Origin: Chloroflexota bacterium
GTDB taxonomy: Bacteria > Chloroflexota > Ktedonobacteria > Ktedonobacterales > Ktedonobacteraceae
Direction of reading: 5' to 3'
Length of the DNA: 34,156 nt
NCBI GenBank assembly: GCA_005879655.1
Contig: VBJK01000102.1
Coordinates: forward strand, 1 to 34,156
Under the pieces are notes generated by a model that saw only the letters and a program-made list of their open reading frames with translations, had not been told where the DNA came from and ran no database searches. The translations under genes were made by a program, and so were the position numbers. Below, piece by piece: positions 17,303-25,509 of this stretch. Position 1 is the first letter of the stretch. Each line of letters starts with the position of its first letter.

Positions 17303-18130
17303 GTGCATTTCATACCTGAAGCAAGAAAAATTCCTATTCTGATGTATCATAGTATTGCGGATGACGCTAGCCCAAAATTCAAGTCTTTCGCTGTGTCTCC
17401 GTCACTATTTGCTGATCAGATGGCATACTTGCAGCAGCACGACTACACGCCTATAAATGTTACGCAGCTCGTACATACATATATGCAGAAGAAAACGCTA
17501 TTACCAGCGCGTCCGATTGTGATCACTTTTGACGATGGCTTTGCCGATTTTTTTACGCACGCGCTGCCTGTACTTCAGCAGTATAATTTTACAGCCACAT
17601 TGTATATCACTACTGCATTTGTTAATGGTACCAGCAAATGGTTAGAGTCCGAAGGCGAGGCCATGCGTCGCCTGCTCACCTGGAGTCAGATCCACGAGAT
17701 TAACGCGGCTGGCATAGAATGCGGTGCGCACAGCCATACCCACCCTCAGCTGGATGTGCTGGATCTCGCCAAGATGCGCGAGGAAGTTGTTTCCTGCAAG
17801 AAAGTTCTAGAAGATCATCTGCAAGAGGAAGTCTCCAGTTTTGCTTATCCCTATGGGTATTACACTACGGCTGTGAAGCAAGCCGTCCAGGAGGCCGGGT
17901 ATACATCGGCCTGTGCCGTCAAATTCACGCTAAGTTCTGAGAAGACCGATCCTTTCGCTCTAGCACGCTTGAAGGTGAGTTCGGATACCAGCGTCAAGCT
18001 GCTCGGCGAACTGCTGACGACCGGGCCTGGTGCGATGACAGCGCTCATGTTACGTGCCAGAACTCCTGCGTGGCAATTGGTGCGGCGCAGCTCTATTTTG
18101 ATGTCGCGTTATGCAGTACAGAAACACTGA
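17303..18130 (+). CDS. Polysaccharide deacetylase (NodB domain, CE4)
   Basis: This 275-residue enzyme belongs to carbohydrate esterase family 4, metal-dependent N- or O-deacetylases of chitin-like or peptidoglycan sugars. It opens with KIPILMYHSIAD, typical of the PgaB/IcaB-like branch. Catalytic motifs are ITFDDGF (D77, D78), HSHTHP (metal ligands H143, H147) and FAYPYGYY (182-185). There is no signal peptide or membrane helix at the N terminus, so it may act in the cytoplasm on lipid-linked intermediates. The start GTG 17303 has a perfect AGGAGG six bases upstream. It lies between two glycosyltransferase genes in one operon, which points to editing of an N-acetylated sugar in the same polymer. 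Confidence 0.9.
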   Translation: MHFIPEARKIPILMYHSIADDASPKFKSFAVSPSLFADQMAYLQQHDYTPINVTQLVHTYMQKKTLLPARPIVITFDDGFADFFTHALPVLQQYNFTATLYITTAFVNGTSKWLESEGEAMRRLLTWSQIHEINAAGIECGAHSHTHPQLDVLDLAKMREEVVSCKKVLEDHLQEEVSSFAYPYGYYTTAVKQAVQEAGYTSACAVKFTLSSEKTDPFALARLKVSSDTSVKLLGELLTTGPGAMTALMLRARTPAWQLVRRSSILMSRYAVQKH

Positions 18131-18154
18131 TCTTTGAGGAGAAACACTGATCTT
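18120..18154. repeat. 15-bp direct repeat, period 20, across a gene junction
   Basis: AGAAACACTGATCTT occurs at 18120-18134 and again at 18140-18154. The first copy contains the stop codon of the deacetylase gene; the second runs up to the ATG of the next gene. A short tandem duplication seems to have pushed the Shine-Dalgarno GAGGAG to 13 bases from that ATG. Confidence 0.75.
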
Positions 18155-19165
18155 ATGGCGGAGAATATGCTGAATGCTTCAATTATCATTTGTGCCTACA
18201 CCGAGGAGCGCTGGGACGATCTCATTATGGCAGTGGAATCGGTTCAGCAACAAACCCTGCTGCCGAGCGAAATCATTGTAGTGGTTGATCATAATCCTCG
18301 CTTATTTGAGCGCTTACAGGCGCGCTTAACTGGCATTATTCTGCTAGAAAATACTGAACCACGAGGCTTATCGGGTGCTCGCAATAGTGGTATTGCGCGG
18401 GCAACGGGAGCATATATTGGCTTCCTTGACGACGATGCGATAGCAGAGCCAAACTGGTTGGAACTGCTACACGCCAATTGTGTCAATCCAGAAATCCTGG
18501 GCGTTGGTGGCGTCGTTGAGCCAATGTGGTTATGTGAGCAGCCTGGCTGGTTTCCTGAAGAATTTTACTGGGTGGTGGGTTGCTCTTATGAGAAGCCACC
18601 TGATGCTCCCGTAGTGGTACGCAATCCATACGGGGGTTGCTCTTATATGAGAAGAGAGATCTTCGAGGTGATTGGTGGCTTTAGAAATGGTATAGGGCGG
18701 GTAGGCAATAGTCCTGTAGGTGGTGAGGAAACAGAGCTGTCGATTCGTGCCAAACAACAGTGGCCACAAAAAAAATTCCTGTGGGAACCTAGAGCAAGGA
18801 TTCACCATCGTATCGCGCCAGCACGAGCACGCTGGAGCTATTTCTGTTCACGCTGCTATTCTGAAGGTCTCTCGAAGGCTATCATCTCCAAACACGTTGG
18901 GGCAAAAGATAGCCTGGCATCCGAGCGCACGTACACATTCCGTACGCTACCGCTTGGTGTACTGCGTGCTCTGCAAGAGGGCCTGATACACCGTAATCCT
19001 AGCCGTTTCTTGCGCGCAGGTGCTATCATAGCTGGACTCATGGTGACGACCGCTGGGTATCTCGCTGGCTCTCTTGCCAGACCATCGGCTCATTTTGCCG
19101 AGACATGTAACCTTATACCCTTGCCCACCGTTACAGCACCAGAGTATTCAAACATCGAAGGGTAG
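18155..19165 (+). CDS. Family 2 glycosyltransferase
   Basis: This 336-residue GT2 enzyme probably adds one sugar of the repeat unit on the cytoplasmic side. Motifs: ASIIICAYTEERWDDL (start of the nucleotide-binding fold), RGLSGARNSGI, the metal-binding FLDDDAIAEPNW (DDD 92-94), and GGEETELSIRA, the region that supplies the general base in GT2 enzymes. Near the end LRAGAIIAGLMVTTAGYLAG can form one membrane helix, so the enzyme may be anchored. ATG 18155 is chosen; GAGGAG lies 13 bases upstream, slightly far because of a local duplication. TTG 18134 or ATG 18167 are possible alternatives. It lies 24 bases after the deacetylase gene and 37 before the next. Confidence 0.87.
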   Translation: MAENMLNASIIICAYTEERWDDLIMAVESVQQQTLLPSEIIVVVDHNPRLFERLQARLTGIILLENTEPRGLSGARNSGIARATGAYIGFLDDDAIAEPNWLELLHANCVNPEILGVGGVVEPMWLCEQPGWFPEEFYWVVGCSYEKPPDAPVVVRNPYGGCSYMRREIFEVIGGFRNGIGRVGNSPVGGEETELSIRAKQQWPQKKFLWEPRARIHHRIAPARARWSYFCSRCYSEGLSKAIISKHVGAKDSLASERTYTFRTLPLGVLRALQEGLIHRNPSRFLRAGAIIAGLMVTTAGYLAGSLARPSAHFAETCNLIPLPTVTAPEYSNIEG

Positions 19166-19202
19166 TCAACCACTGAGGGAAAAGGGACACATATGGAGGG
19201 GA

Positions 19203-22200
19203 ATGCAGGAGGACGATGGTTATGAACTGCTTCTGGAGGAGATTTCAGCTGTGAAAATGTCTTTGCACTCGCATATGTTAGTCTGCACGTTAGCTATAAC
19301 GTCGGGCCTTGGCTTTTCTTACTGGTGGTTTGCGGCACGCCAATTCCCAGAAGCCATTGTAGGTTTTGCCTTGGCCGCTAACTCGGCGATGGCGCTACTT
19401 GCCAATTTCTGTTTATTGGGTTTAGGAACCCTGCTCATTACTGAATTACCGCGACGTAAGGGACAAGAGGGATCTCTTGTCAGTATGGCGCTGATTGTCG
19501 TTGGTGTGGCGGGTGGATGCGCTGGCGTGCTCTTTGCCATCCTCTCACCCTTCTTAGCACAGGATCTCAAGCCGCTGCAAACAAATATACTGAATATTTT
19601 CTTGTTTGCAGCTGGTATAAGCCTCACTTCGATGGTCTTGATTCTCGATCAGGTTTTTATCGCCATGTTGCAGGGAGGTTTACAGCTGTGGCGCAATGCT
19701 ATTTTTTCCGTTGGGAAACTGCTCGCTCTTTTTGCCGTGAGCAAGTGGGTCTCGCAGGAATTAGGTATAGCAATCTATGCGGCATGGGCTGTCGGTAATC
19801 TGCTCTCATTCCTTGTGCTTGTTGGATTAGTCTTATGGAAGGGAAGGAAGTCACAAAGAAATTATTGGCCAAATTGGGGGCTACTGCGCAGGCTTGGGCC
19901 AGCTGCGCTACTGCACCACGTACTCAATCTGATCTTGCAGGCACCAACGCTGGTATTACCTCTCGTTGTTACTGCATTGCTGCCTATCTCAGCAAATGCC
20001 TGGTTTGGCACTGCTTTGATGATTGTCACATTCCTCTTTGCCATTTCAACAGCACTCACGGTTGTTCTTCACGCAACGAACCCTACGGAGCTGGTTGTCT
20101 TGCGCGAAAAGACACGCATGACGGTGAGCGTGGCAACGGTGACAGCTCTGGGGGCGGGCACTGTTTTGCTGATAGGGGCTGAGCCGATATTGAGCCTCTT
20201 CGGTCCAGGCTATATTCAAAATTCATCATGGATTCTACGTATCCTTGCATTTGGAGCTTTTCCGCTCATTGTCAAAGATCACTATATAGCAATAAGTCGT
20301 ATTAAAGATACTGTAGCCAAGGCGATTATTCCGATCGCTGTTGGCGCATTGCTCGAACTGAGTATAGCAAGCCTGGGAGCAAACTTTGGCAATCTCCTCG
20401 GTTTTGATGGTCTGCTGGGTTTAAGTTTGGGGTGGGTCATCGCATTATATATCGAGTCGCTGTTTATGTTCCCGGTATTGTATAAAGTCATGACGCATAC
20501 AACCCTTATTACTGAAGAGCAGATACGGGAAGTCGCGCAAAAACGTACAAACATGCCTGTATTGTCGAACGTTGCGGTCATCTTGCTGCCTGTAGCTGCG
20601 ATTACGCTCTGGTGCTTCTCTTTGCAGAATATACATTTAGAGCATATGACGAGCCTGGGTCTGATTTCGGTCTTTCCACCAAGCTTGTTGTTTGCGCTGC
20701 TGCTCTTAGCCATCAGTTTTTGTGTCGCCTTACAGCGACCGCGCCTCGGCGTCATGCTGCTTCATATTGGTTTGCTCATCTTTATGTTATATGGTATCAC
20801 GGCCCTGGTTGAGGAAATGCCTCGCTTTGATATCGTATACCGACATGCCGGGTACACCGAATATATTATGCGTAACCATACGGTCGATCCCAATCTGGAC
20901 GCTTATTTTAGTTGGCCAGGTTTTTTCTCATTGAGCGCATTTGTCACACTCATTGCAGGGTTTCACGATGTACTGGCTTATGCAGCGTGGGTTCCTGTCT
21001 TATACAATGTTCTCTACTTTGGCCCACTGTATATGATCTTTTCGTCGTTCACTTCTCATAAACAGCTCATATGGCTAAGCTTGTTTTTTTTCTATGTGAC
21101 AAACTGGATTGGTCAGGACTATATCTCACCGCAAGGGTTCAATTTCTTTTTGTATCTGGTTATTATTGCTATCTTATTAAAATGGTTTACGCCGTCGCCT
21201 ACCGAGCGACCACACATACTAGAGCGGCTCTTTAGTCGCATTTCACCGCTAGCGCGGTTTTTCAGGTGGTTGACAACCTCAGATATAAGAAGTGATCCTA
21301 GTCAACCAGCGCAGCGGATTGCACTGATGCTCTGTATCATTGCTGTCTTTGCATTCAGCGTCTTCAGCCACCAGCTCTCACCTTTCTTTATTCTTGCTAG
21401 TGTAGCTGCGCTGGTTTTATGCCGCCATTCCACCCTGTGGTGGTTGCCATTGGTGATGGTGCTGATGGTAGGGGCCTGGATCTTCTTTATGACGCAGTCA
21501 TTTTTGGCAGGACACATCGGAGATGTAATAGGGGATGCAGGCAATATTAACGCTTCGGTAGGCCAAAACGTGACGAGTCGTGTTGTAGGAGATCCTGGGC
21601 ATACTTTCATTGTGGAATTCCGTCTGGTGATGACCATCCTGATCTGGGGTCTGGCTCTGCTAGGCGGTATTCTGCGCGCACGTAAGGGGTATCATGACAG
21701 CCCACTGGTGTTGCTGGCGCTTGCACCCTTCCCGGTATTTGTCGTCCAATCCTATGGTGGAGAGGTATTGCTACGTATTTACCTTTTCACACTACCTATT
21801 GCAGTCTTTCTAGCGGCCTCGTCCTTTTACCTTACGCCCCGTATACGCACACCAAATTGGGCGATCGTAGCACGCATTGCACTCACGCTTGCCTTATTGG
21901 GAGCATTTCTTTTCACGCGTTACGGGAACGAAAGCATGGACTATAAGACAAAGAATGAGGTGACAGGTGTGCAGCAGCTCTATAAAGTTGCACCCCTTGG
22001 TTCGTGTTTCTTTCAAACCTGGGGTGGTACTCCCTGGCAGTTTGAGCAATATGAGCATTACCAATTAACCTCTTTCGGACAGGACCAATCTGATCCTTTA
22101 ATTATGAAAGCTATAATTACGCAGGACATTCCAGGTATTGAGCAATACATAACAAAGACCATGACGCAGAATAACCCGCAGTGCTCCTTGGGATATCTGA

Positions 22201-22370
22201 TTTTCACGCACAGTCAGAATGTGGCCTTTGACTTAACTTCTGGCTTCCAACCGGGTATACTAGATCAGTTAGCAAAAAAGATCAGTACATCTCAGGATTT
22301 CAAACTTATGTATAGCAACCCTGATGTCCAAATCTTTCTATTCGTTGGCACAACAAAGGGTGGACAATGA
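19203..22370 (+). CDS. Giant membrane protein: Wzx-like flippase half joined to polymerase/GT-C-like half
   Basis: The 1055-residue protein has more than twenty hydrophobic segments. Residues about 20-450 look like an oligosaccharide flippase of the MOP/Wzx superfamily: early helix pair (LAITSGLGFSYWWFAARQFP), a long run of helices, and the spaced features LILDQVFIAMLQGG and LFGPGYIQNSSWILRILAFG. Residues about 460-960 form a second polytopic block. It has a large outer loop near YRHAGYTEYIMRN and DAYFSWPGFFSLSAF, resembling GT-C or Wzy-type polymerases. The last 130 residues (from about GNESMDYKTKN) are soluble and probably face outside. Flipping and polymerising would thus be one polypeptide. 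ATG 19203 has GGAGGGG very close upstream; GTG 19251, with GGAGGAG nine bases away, is an equally good start. It overlaps the next gene by four bases. Confidence 0.75.
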   Translation: MQEDDGYELLLEEISAVKMSLHSHMLVCTLAITSGLGFSYWWFAARQFPEAIVGFALAANSAMALLANFCLLGLGTLLITELPRRKGQEGSLVSMALIVVGVAGGCAGVLFAILSPFLAQDLKPLQTNILNIFLFAAGISLTSMVLILDQVFIAMLQGGLQLWRNAIFSVGKLLALFAVSKWVSQELGIAIYAAWAVGNLLSFLVLVGLVLWKGRKSQRNYWPNWGLLRRLGPAALLHHVLNLILQAPTLVLPLVVTALLPISANAWFGTALMIVTFLFAISTALTVVLHATNPTELVVLREKTRMTVSVATVTALGAGTVLLIGAEPILSLFGPGYIQNSSWILRILAFGAFPLIVKDHYIAISRIKDTVAKAIIPIAVGALLELSIASLGANFGNLLGFDGLLGLSLGWVIALYIESLFMFPVLYKVMTHTTLITEEQIREVAQKRTNMPVLSNVAVILLPVAAITLWCFSLQNIHLEHMTSLGLISVFPPSLLFALLLLAISFCVALQRPRLGVMLLHIGLLIFMLYGITALVEEMPRFDIVYRHAGYTEYIMRNHTVDPNLDAYFSWPGFFSLSAFVTLIAGFHDVLAYAAWVPVLYNVLYFGPLYMIFSSFTSHKQLIWLSLFFFYVTNWIGQDYISPQGFNFFLYLVIIAILLKWFTPSPTERPHILERLFSRISPLARFFRWLTTSDIRSDPSQPAQRIALMLCIIAVFAFSVFSHQLSPFFILASVAALVLCRHSTLWWLPLVMVLMVGAWIFFMTQSFLAGHIGDVIGDAGNINASVGQNVTSRVVGDPGHTFIVEFRLVMTILIWGLALLGGILRARKGYHDSPLVLLALAPFPVFVVQSYGGEVLLRIYLFTLPIAVFLAASSFYLTPRIRTPNWAIVARIALTLALLGAFLFTRYGNESMDYKTKNEVTGVQQLYKVAPLGSCFFQTWGGTPWQFEQYEHYQLTSFGQDQSDPLIMKAIITQDIPGIEQYITKTMTQNNPQCSLGYLIFTHSQNVAFDLTSGFQPGILDQLAKKISTSQDFKLMYSNPDVQIFLFVGTTKGGQ

Positions 22371-23308
22371 TCATGCGATTCCCATGGCTGTGGCCTGTGA
22401 TCATCTTACTCTCGACCATCGCAGCCAGCATAGTTACTTTTATCACACCCGAAATTATGGTGCGTCCGGCCATTATCTTGTGGTTTCTCTTCTTCTGTCC
22501 AGGGATGGCTTTAATTCGCTTTATACGGATTCGCGAATTTATTGCTGAGTGTACATTGGCCGTTGCTTCCAGCTTTACCATTGATGCTATCGTGACCGTT
22601 TCATTTATGTATGCGGGCAGATGGTCACTGACCGGAATATTCGGTACACTGTTGGGTATTAGCCTGGGTGGTGCAATCTTACAACTCGTAACACTGCGCT
22701 CGGTGGTTGTAGCAGTGCCTGCTATCTCAGTTTCTGGCGTTAGCGCTCTAGCTGAAACGCCATTGCCCATAGAGGCTCTCCCCCAAACAGAAGGTGATCT
22801 TAGCACTACTGGAACCAAGCCACTCGTGGGTGTAGCCGCTGGGCATAGAGGCTCTGAGCAGCTCTTCGAGCTGAGTATTGCCGATCAGGAGACAAGGCCA
22901 CTGGCCGCTATGGTGGCCGATAGCTGGAAATCTGGCCATCTCTCCGAGGGGAGTATTGCTGACGAGGCGACAAGGCCACTGGTTGCTATCTTAGCAAGGC
23001 CACTGGCCGCTATGCTAGCAGGAACAGGCAATCTGTCAGAGGAGAATGACAGCGATGAGGATACTGTGCTCATATCTGCCATTCGCCGCCCTTCAGTGCC
23101 AGATACACCAGCTCTCGCGGAGGAGAGTGTAGCCGATCAGGATACGATGCTGCTCTCTGATAATGCTGCTGAGAAGACGGTATCTCTCTCTGATAAGAGG
23201 AATGGCGATAAGGGTTCTGCATCTAAATCAGAAAAGCGTGAGACTGATGAGGATACCGCACCGAGGCCTATTGTTGGCCACCCATCACCAGAAAAACATT
23301 CCTCCTGA
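22367..23308 (+). CDS. Four-helix membrane protein with acidic, repetitive cytoplasmic tail
   Basis: I do not recognise a named family. The 313-residue product has four hydrophobic helices in the first 110 residues (LWPVIILLSTIAASIVTFI; RPAIILWFLFFCPGMALI; TLAVASSFTIDAIVTVSFMY; TGIFGTLLGISLGGAILQLV). The spacing recalls DUF1616-type proteins found beside polysaccharide genes. The remaining 190 residues are low-complexity with imperfect repeats around SIADQETRPLAAM and SIADEATRPLVAI, then Ser/Asp/Glu/Lys-rich stretches (NDSDEDT, ESVADQDTMLLSD, RETDEDTAPRP). The repeated 'D-x-T' acidic motifs could be kinase or FHA targets, which is speculation. Its ATG overlaps the stop of the flippase-polymerase gene (ATGA), so production is coupled and the two probably act together in the membrane. 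Confidence 0.75.
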   Translation: MIMRFPWLWPVIILLSTIAASIVTFITPEIMVRPAIILWFLFFCPGMALIRFIRIREFIAECTLAVASSFTIDAIVTVSFMYAGRWSLTGIFGTLLGISLGGAILQLVTLRSVVVAVPAISVSGVSALAETPLPIEALPQTEGDLSTTGTKPLVGVAAGHRGSEQLFELSIADQETRPLAAMVADSWKSGHLSEGSIADEATRPLVAILARPLAAMLAGTGNLSEENDSDEDTVLISAIRRPSVPDTPALAEESVADQDTMLLSDNAAEKTVSLSDKRNGDKGSASKSEKRETDEDTAPRPIVGHPSPEKHSS

Positions 23309-23333
23309 TGCAGAGGAGAGCAAAGTCCCGTAG

Positions 23334-23439
23334 TTGCACAATCATGACTCTTGTGAATATAGATCTCTCGTGGTTGCACAATTGATTGTGCCGGGGACAC
23401 GAGCAGAGCAAACAGTTGTAAGAGTCATGAGTTGTGCAA
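23334..23439. terminator. Nested inverted repeat between convergent genes
   Basis: The outer arms 23334-23352 and 23420-23439 are complementary except for one extra base. Inside, CTCGTG/CACGAG flank the palindrome GCACAATTGATTGTGC (23376-23391). The element fills the gap between the operon end at 23308 and the convergent glycosidase end at 23454, so it is a likely bidirectional terminator. The inner palindrome belongs to the dispersed repeat family described elsewhere. Confidence 0.65.
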
Positions 23440-23453
23440 TGTCTTTACACGTG

Positions 23454-24938
23454 CTACTTGTAGTTAACAATGCTCACTTGATAGGGAGTGAGTGAGACTG
23501 ACGTACTATTTACAGTAAGTGTGACATTGGTATTTGTCTTGTTGACCAGCATGATTTTGTCGGGAGATGCTAATGCCTCCACCTTATCAGGGGCGCTCAC
23601 AGTCACATTGCGCAAGGTAGTGCCCGTAGCAAAGCTGTCGTTGAGCGCTTTGTAGGAATAGTACCAAGGCTGAGGTTTTCCGCCGCCATTGTCGGTGGTC
23701 TTTGTCCAGATGCCATAATCAGTTTTATCGTTGCTCGATCCACCCCACATCAGCGCCACTGATCCGCCCGCTTTCACAAACTGCATCATGGCATATGCCT
23801 TCACAGCGTTATCGTAGTTACTGTTTGACTGCTTATCAGGTGTGGCATACCATTCCGCCCACCAGATAGGGAGAGACGTTGCACCAGGATAAGTGGCAGG
23901 ATCAAGAGCCCTGATCCAATGCACAACATCGGCAAACATCTGAGCTGAGGTAAATGGATCACTTTTGGCAACACCATCTCTGTTTTTATTAGAGGCATCC
24001 AGCGAGATGAAACCAGCACCGTATTTATACTGAAGCCAGTATTTTATGGCATCAAGGCCACGGCGATCGTACGTTCCGTATGTTTTAGCAAAATCTGAGG
24101 CACTGCCCTGATTTGACGAAGACCAGGTATCCAGCACCACATAAGGGCCACCAACCTGTATACTTTCGGGTGCTATACCCAACCCGCTAGCAGTCTGCAT
24201 CAGCGTATCATAGATCTGGTTGTACATAAAGGTGTAGCCATGTGTTGCGTTAGGTCCACTCGGATTACCAGGGTTAGTCTCATAATCATAATCATTGCTG
24301 ATAGGATTGTAATAGCCCTTTAACTCATTCCAGACCTGGAAGTATCTGACGTTATATGGAGCTTTCATGTAGCGCTCTGCTACACGTTGTACCAAGTGCA
24401 CCCACGCAGACATCTTATTATCGAGTACTCTGGAATCGAAATACAGCTTCGACCACTCGTCACCCTTGGTGAGTAGTTTCGTCTTGCCATCCGGCTGGAG
24501 TTGCCCTTTCATCCACCAAGGCGCGTCAGCCAGAGTAATCACGGGTGTACCTCCGGTATCCTGAATCAGTTGCAGGCGCGAGTCCAGTCCTGACCAGTCG
24601 CTCGGCTCCGCCTGAGCAGGATCAGGCCAGGGATTATTCAGCCCCCAACCCATAATGTTCGTATTCTGATAATGAATGCCATCTTTAATCAGCGACTTCA
24701 CCCGCGTAACGACTGGATTTTCCTGTTGCGAAGGGTCGTTTAACATCGTATCAGTCAGCGTGATACCGCCTGCAAATTGGCTTGTACTCAGTACGGATGA
24801 TGTGTCCACCGTAACTTTTAAGCCAGTCTGAGCATTGGAAGCAGAAGGATTAGTAGTGTCAGCACAAGAAGCAAAAAGAGTACAAAGAGATATCAGTAAT
24901 AAAGATCCATAAAGGATACTTTTGCGCATAGATATCAT
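23454..24938 (-). CDS. Exported clan-A glycoside hydrolase (GH39/GH5-like), possible lipoprotein
   Basis: The 494-residue protein is exported: basic start, hydrophobic stretch ILYGSLLLISLCTLF, then ASC at residues 23-25. The Cys at 25 could be lipidated, although Phe at -3 is not ideal for a lipobox. The rest looks like a (beta/alpha)8 glycosidase of clan GH-A. YFQVWNELKGYY supplies the acid/base Glu205 (the Asn-Glu signature), and LPIWWAEWYA supplies the probable nucleophile Glu362. A beta-rich C-terminal part (from about residue 440, VTVSAPDKVEAL) would be the accessory sandwich domain. The substrate is unknown. It converges on the polysaccharide operon, so it may trim or release that polymer, which is inference. 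The start ATG 24938 has a weak GGGG upstream; the ATG nine bases later is possible. Confidence 0.78.
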   Translation of the reverse strand: MISMRKSILYGSLLLISLCTLFASCADTTNPSASNAQTGLKVTVDTSSVLSTSQFAGGITLTDTMLNDPSQQENPVVTRVKSLIKDGIHYQNTNIMGWGLNNPWPDPAQAEPSDWSGLDSRLQLIQDTGGTPVITLADAPWWMKGQLQPDGKTKLLTKGDEWSKLYFDSRVLDNKMSAWVHLVQRVAERYMKAPYNVRYFQVWNELKGYYNPISNDYDYETNPGNPSGPNATHGYTFMYNQIYDTLMQTASGLGIAPESIQVGGPYVVLDTWSSSNQGSASDFAKTYGTYDRRGLDAIKYWLQYKYGAGFISLDASNKNRDGVAKSDPFTSAQMFADVVHWIRALDPATYPGATSLPIWWAEWYATPDKQSNSNYDNAVKAYAMMQFVKAGGSVALMWGGSSNDKTDYGIWTKTTDNGGGKPQPWYYSYKALNDSFATGTTLRNVTVSAPDKVEALASPDKIMLVNKTNTNVTLTVNSTSVSLTPYQVSIVNYK

Positions 24939-25509
24939 AATAACTTACCCCTTAGATCACTGATCATCACCGTCACACTCTTCAGCTCAGTTTGCTGACC
25001 ACCCAGTAGTTCATCTGCAACGGTGAAGTCTAGCTACGATTACGTTGAAATTTCCACAAACATGGATGGCCGGGTTGTATTATCTAATATACGGATATAT
25101 ATCCAGCAAAGTTCAATGGAGCCGTATGGTAATTGACAGTTTGAGCAGCATTTACTGATATCACCTATAGGCCTGATAATTATGTTCTACATCCAGAGAG
25201 TCACCAAGGTACGCACGACAGCGGTCATCATAACGACGCTAAAAGGTCTTTAAATAATGAAAAAGCGGGTATCAGTCCCCAAAAAGTCGGATATCAATGT
25301 CTACAAAGTAAGCTTGCAAACAAAGAGATTTCTCTGCGAGGTTAGGTATACTATTATAGGGTGAAGCGGCTATGTATTTCAAGTTTTGGTACAATTTTCC
25401 TTCTTTTCTATTTGTTTTGTTTTTTTATACAAATAGAAAAGCTATTGTGTGCTTTTTGTGATTGACTATAGTAACGAAACAAAAAAGAGTATATTACGAG
25501 GAGGATTGG
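24939..25509. other. 571-bp divergent intergenic region
   Basis: The region separates the leftward glycosidase gene from the rightward gene at 25510 and should hold both promoters. It is AT-rich. The palindrome GGATATATATCC lies at 25093-25104; near it TTGCTG-N17-TAGATA reads toward the glycosidase as a weak promoter. On the plus strand TATACTATTATAG near 25350 could hold a -10 box without a clear -35. A 13-bp inverted repeat lies at 25403-25441. No gene is supported. Confidence 0.4.
25403..25441. promoter_or_regulatory. AT-rich 13-bp inverted repeat in the leader of the gene at 25510
   Basis: CTTTTCTATTTGT (25403-25415) and ACAAATAGAAAAG (25429-25441) are exact reverse complements separated by a 13-base T-rich loop. 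It stands about 70 bases before the chosen start codon. It could be an operator, an RNA hairpin in the leader, or an attenuator. The sequence alone does not decide. Confidence 0.5.

Noticed and set aside
22306..22818. Minus-strand 170-codon frame
   Set aside because: Antisense to the end of the flippase-polymerase gene and to the coupled membrane protein; no motif or ribosome site.
25462..25509. TTG 25462 as start of the unknown protein
   Set aside because: No ribosome site precedes it, while GAGGAGG stands five bases before TTG 25510; it remains possible.
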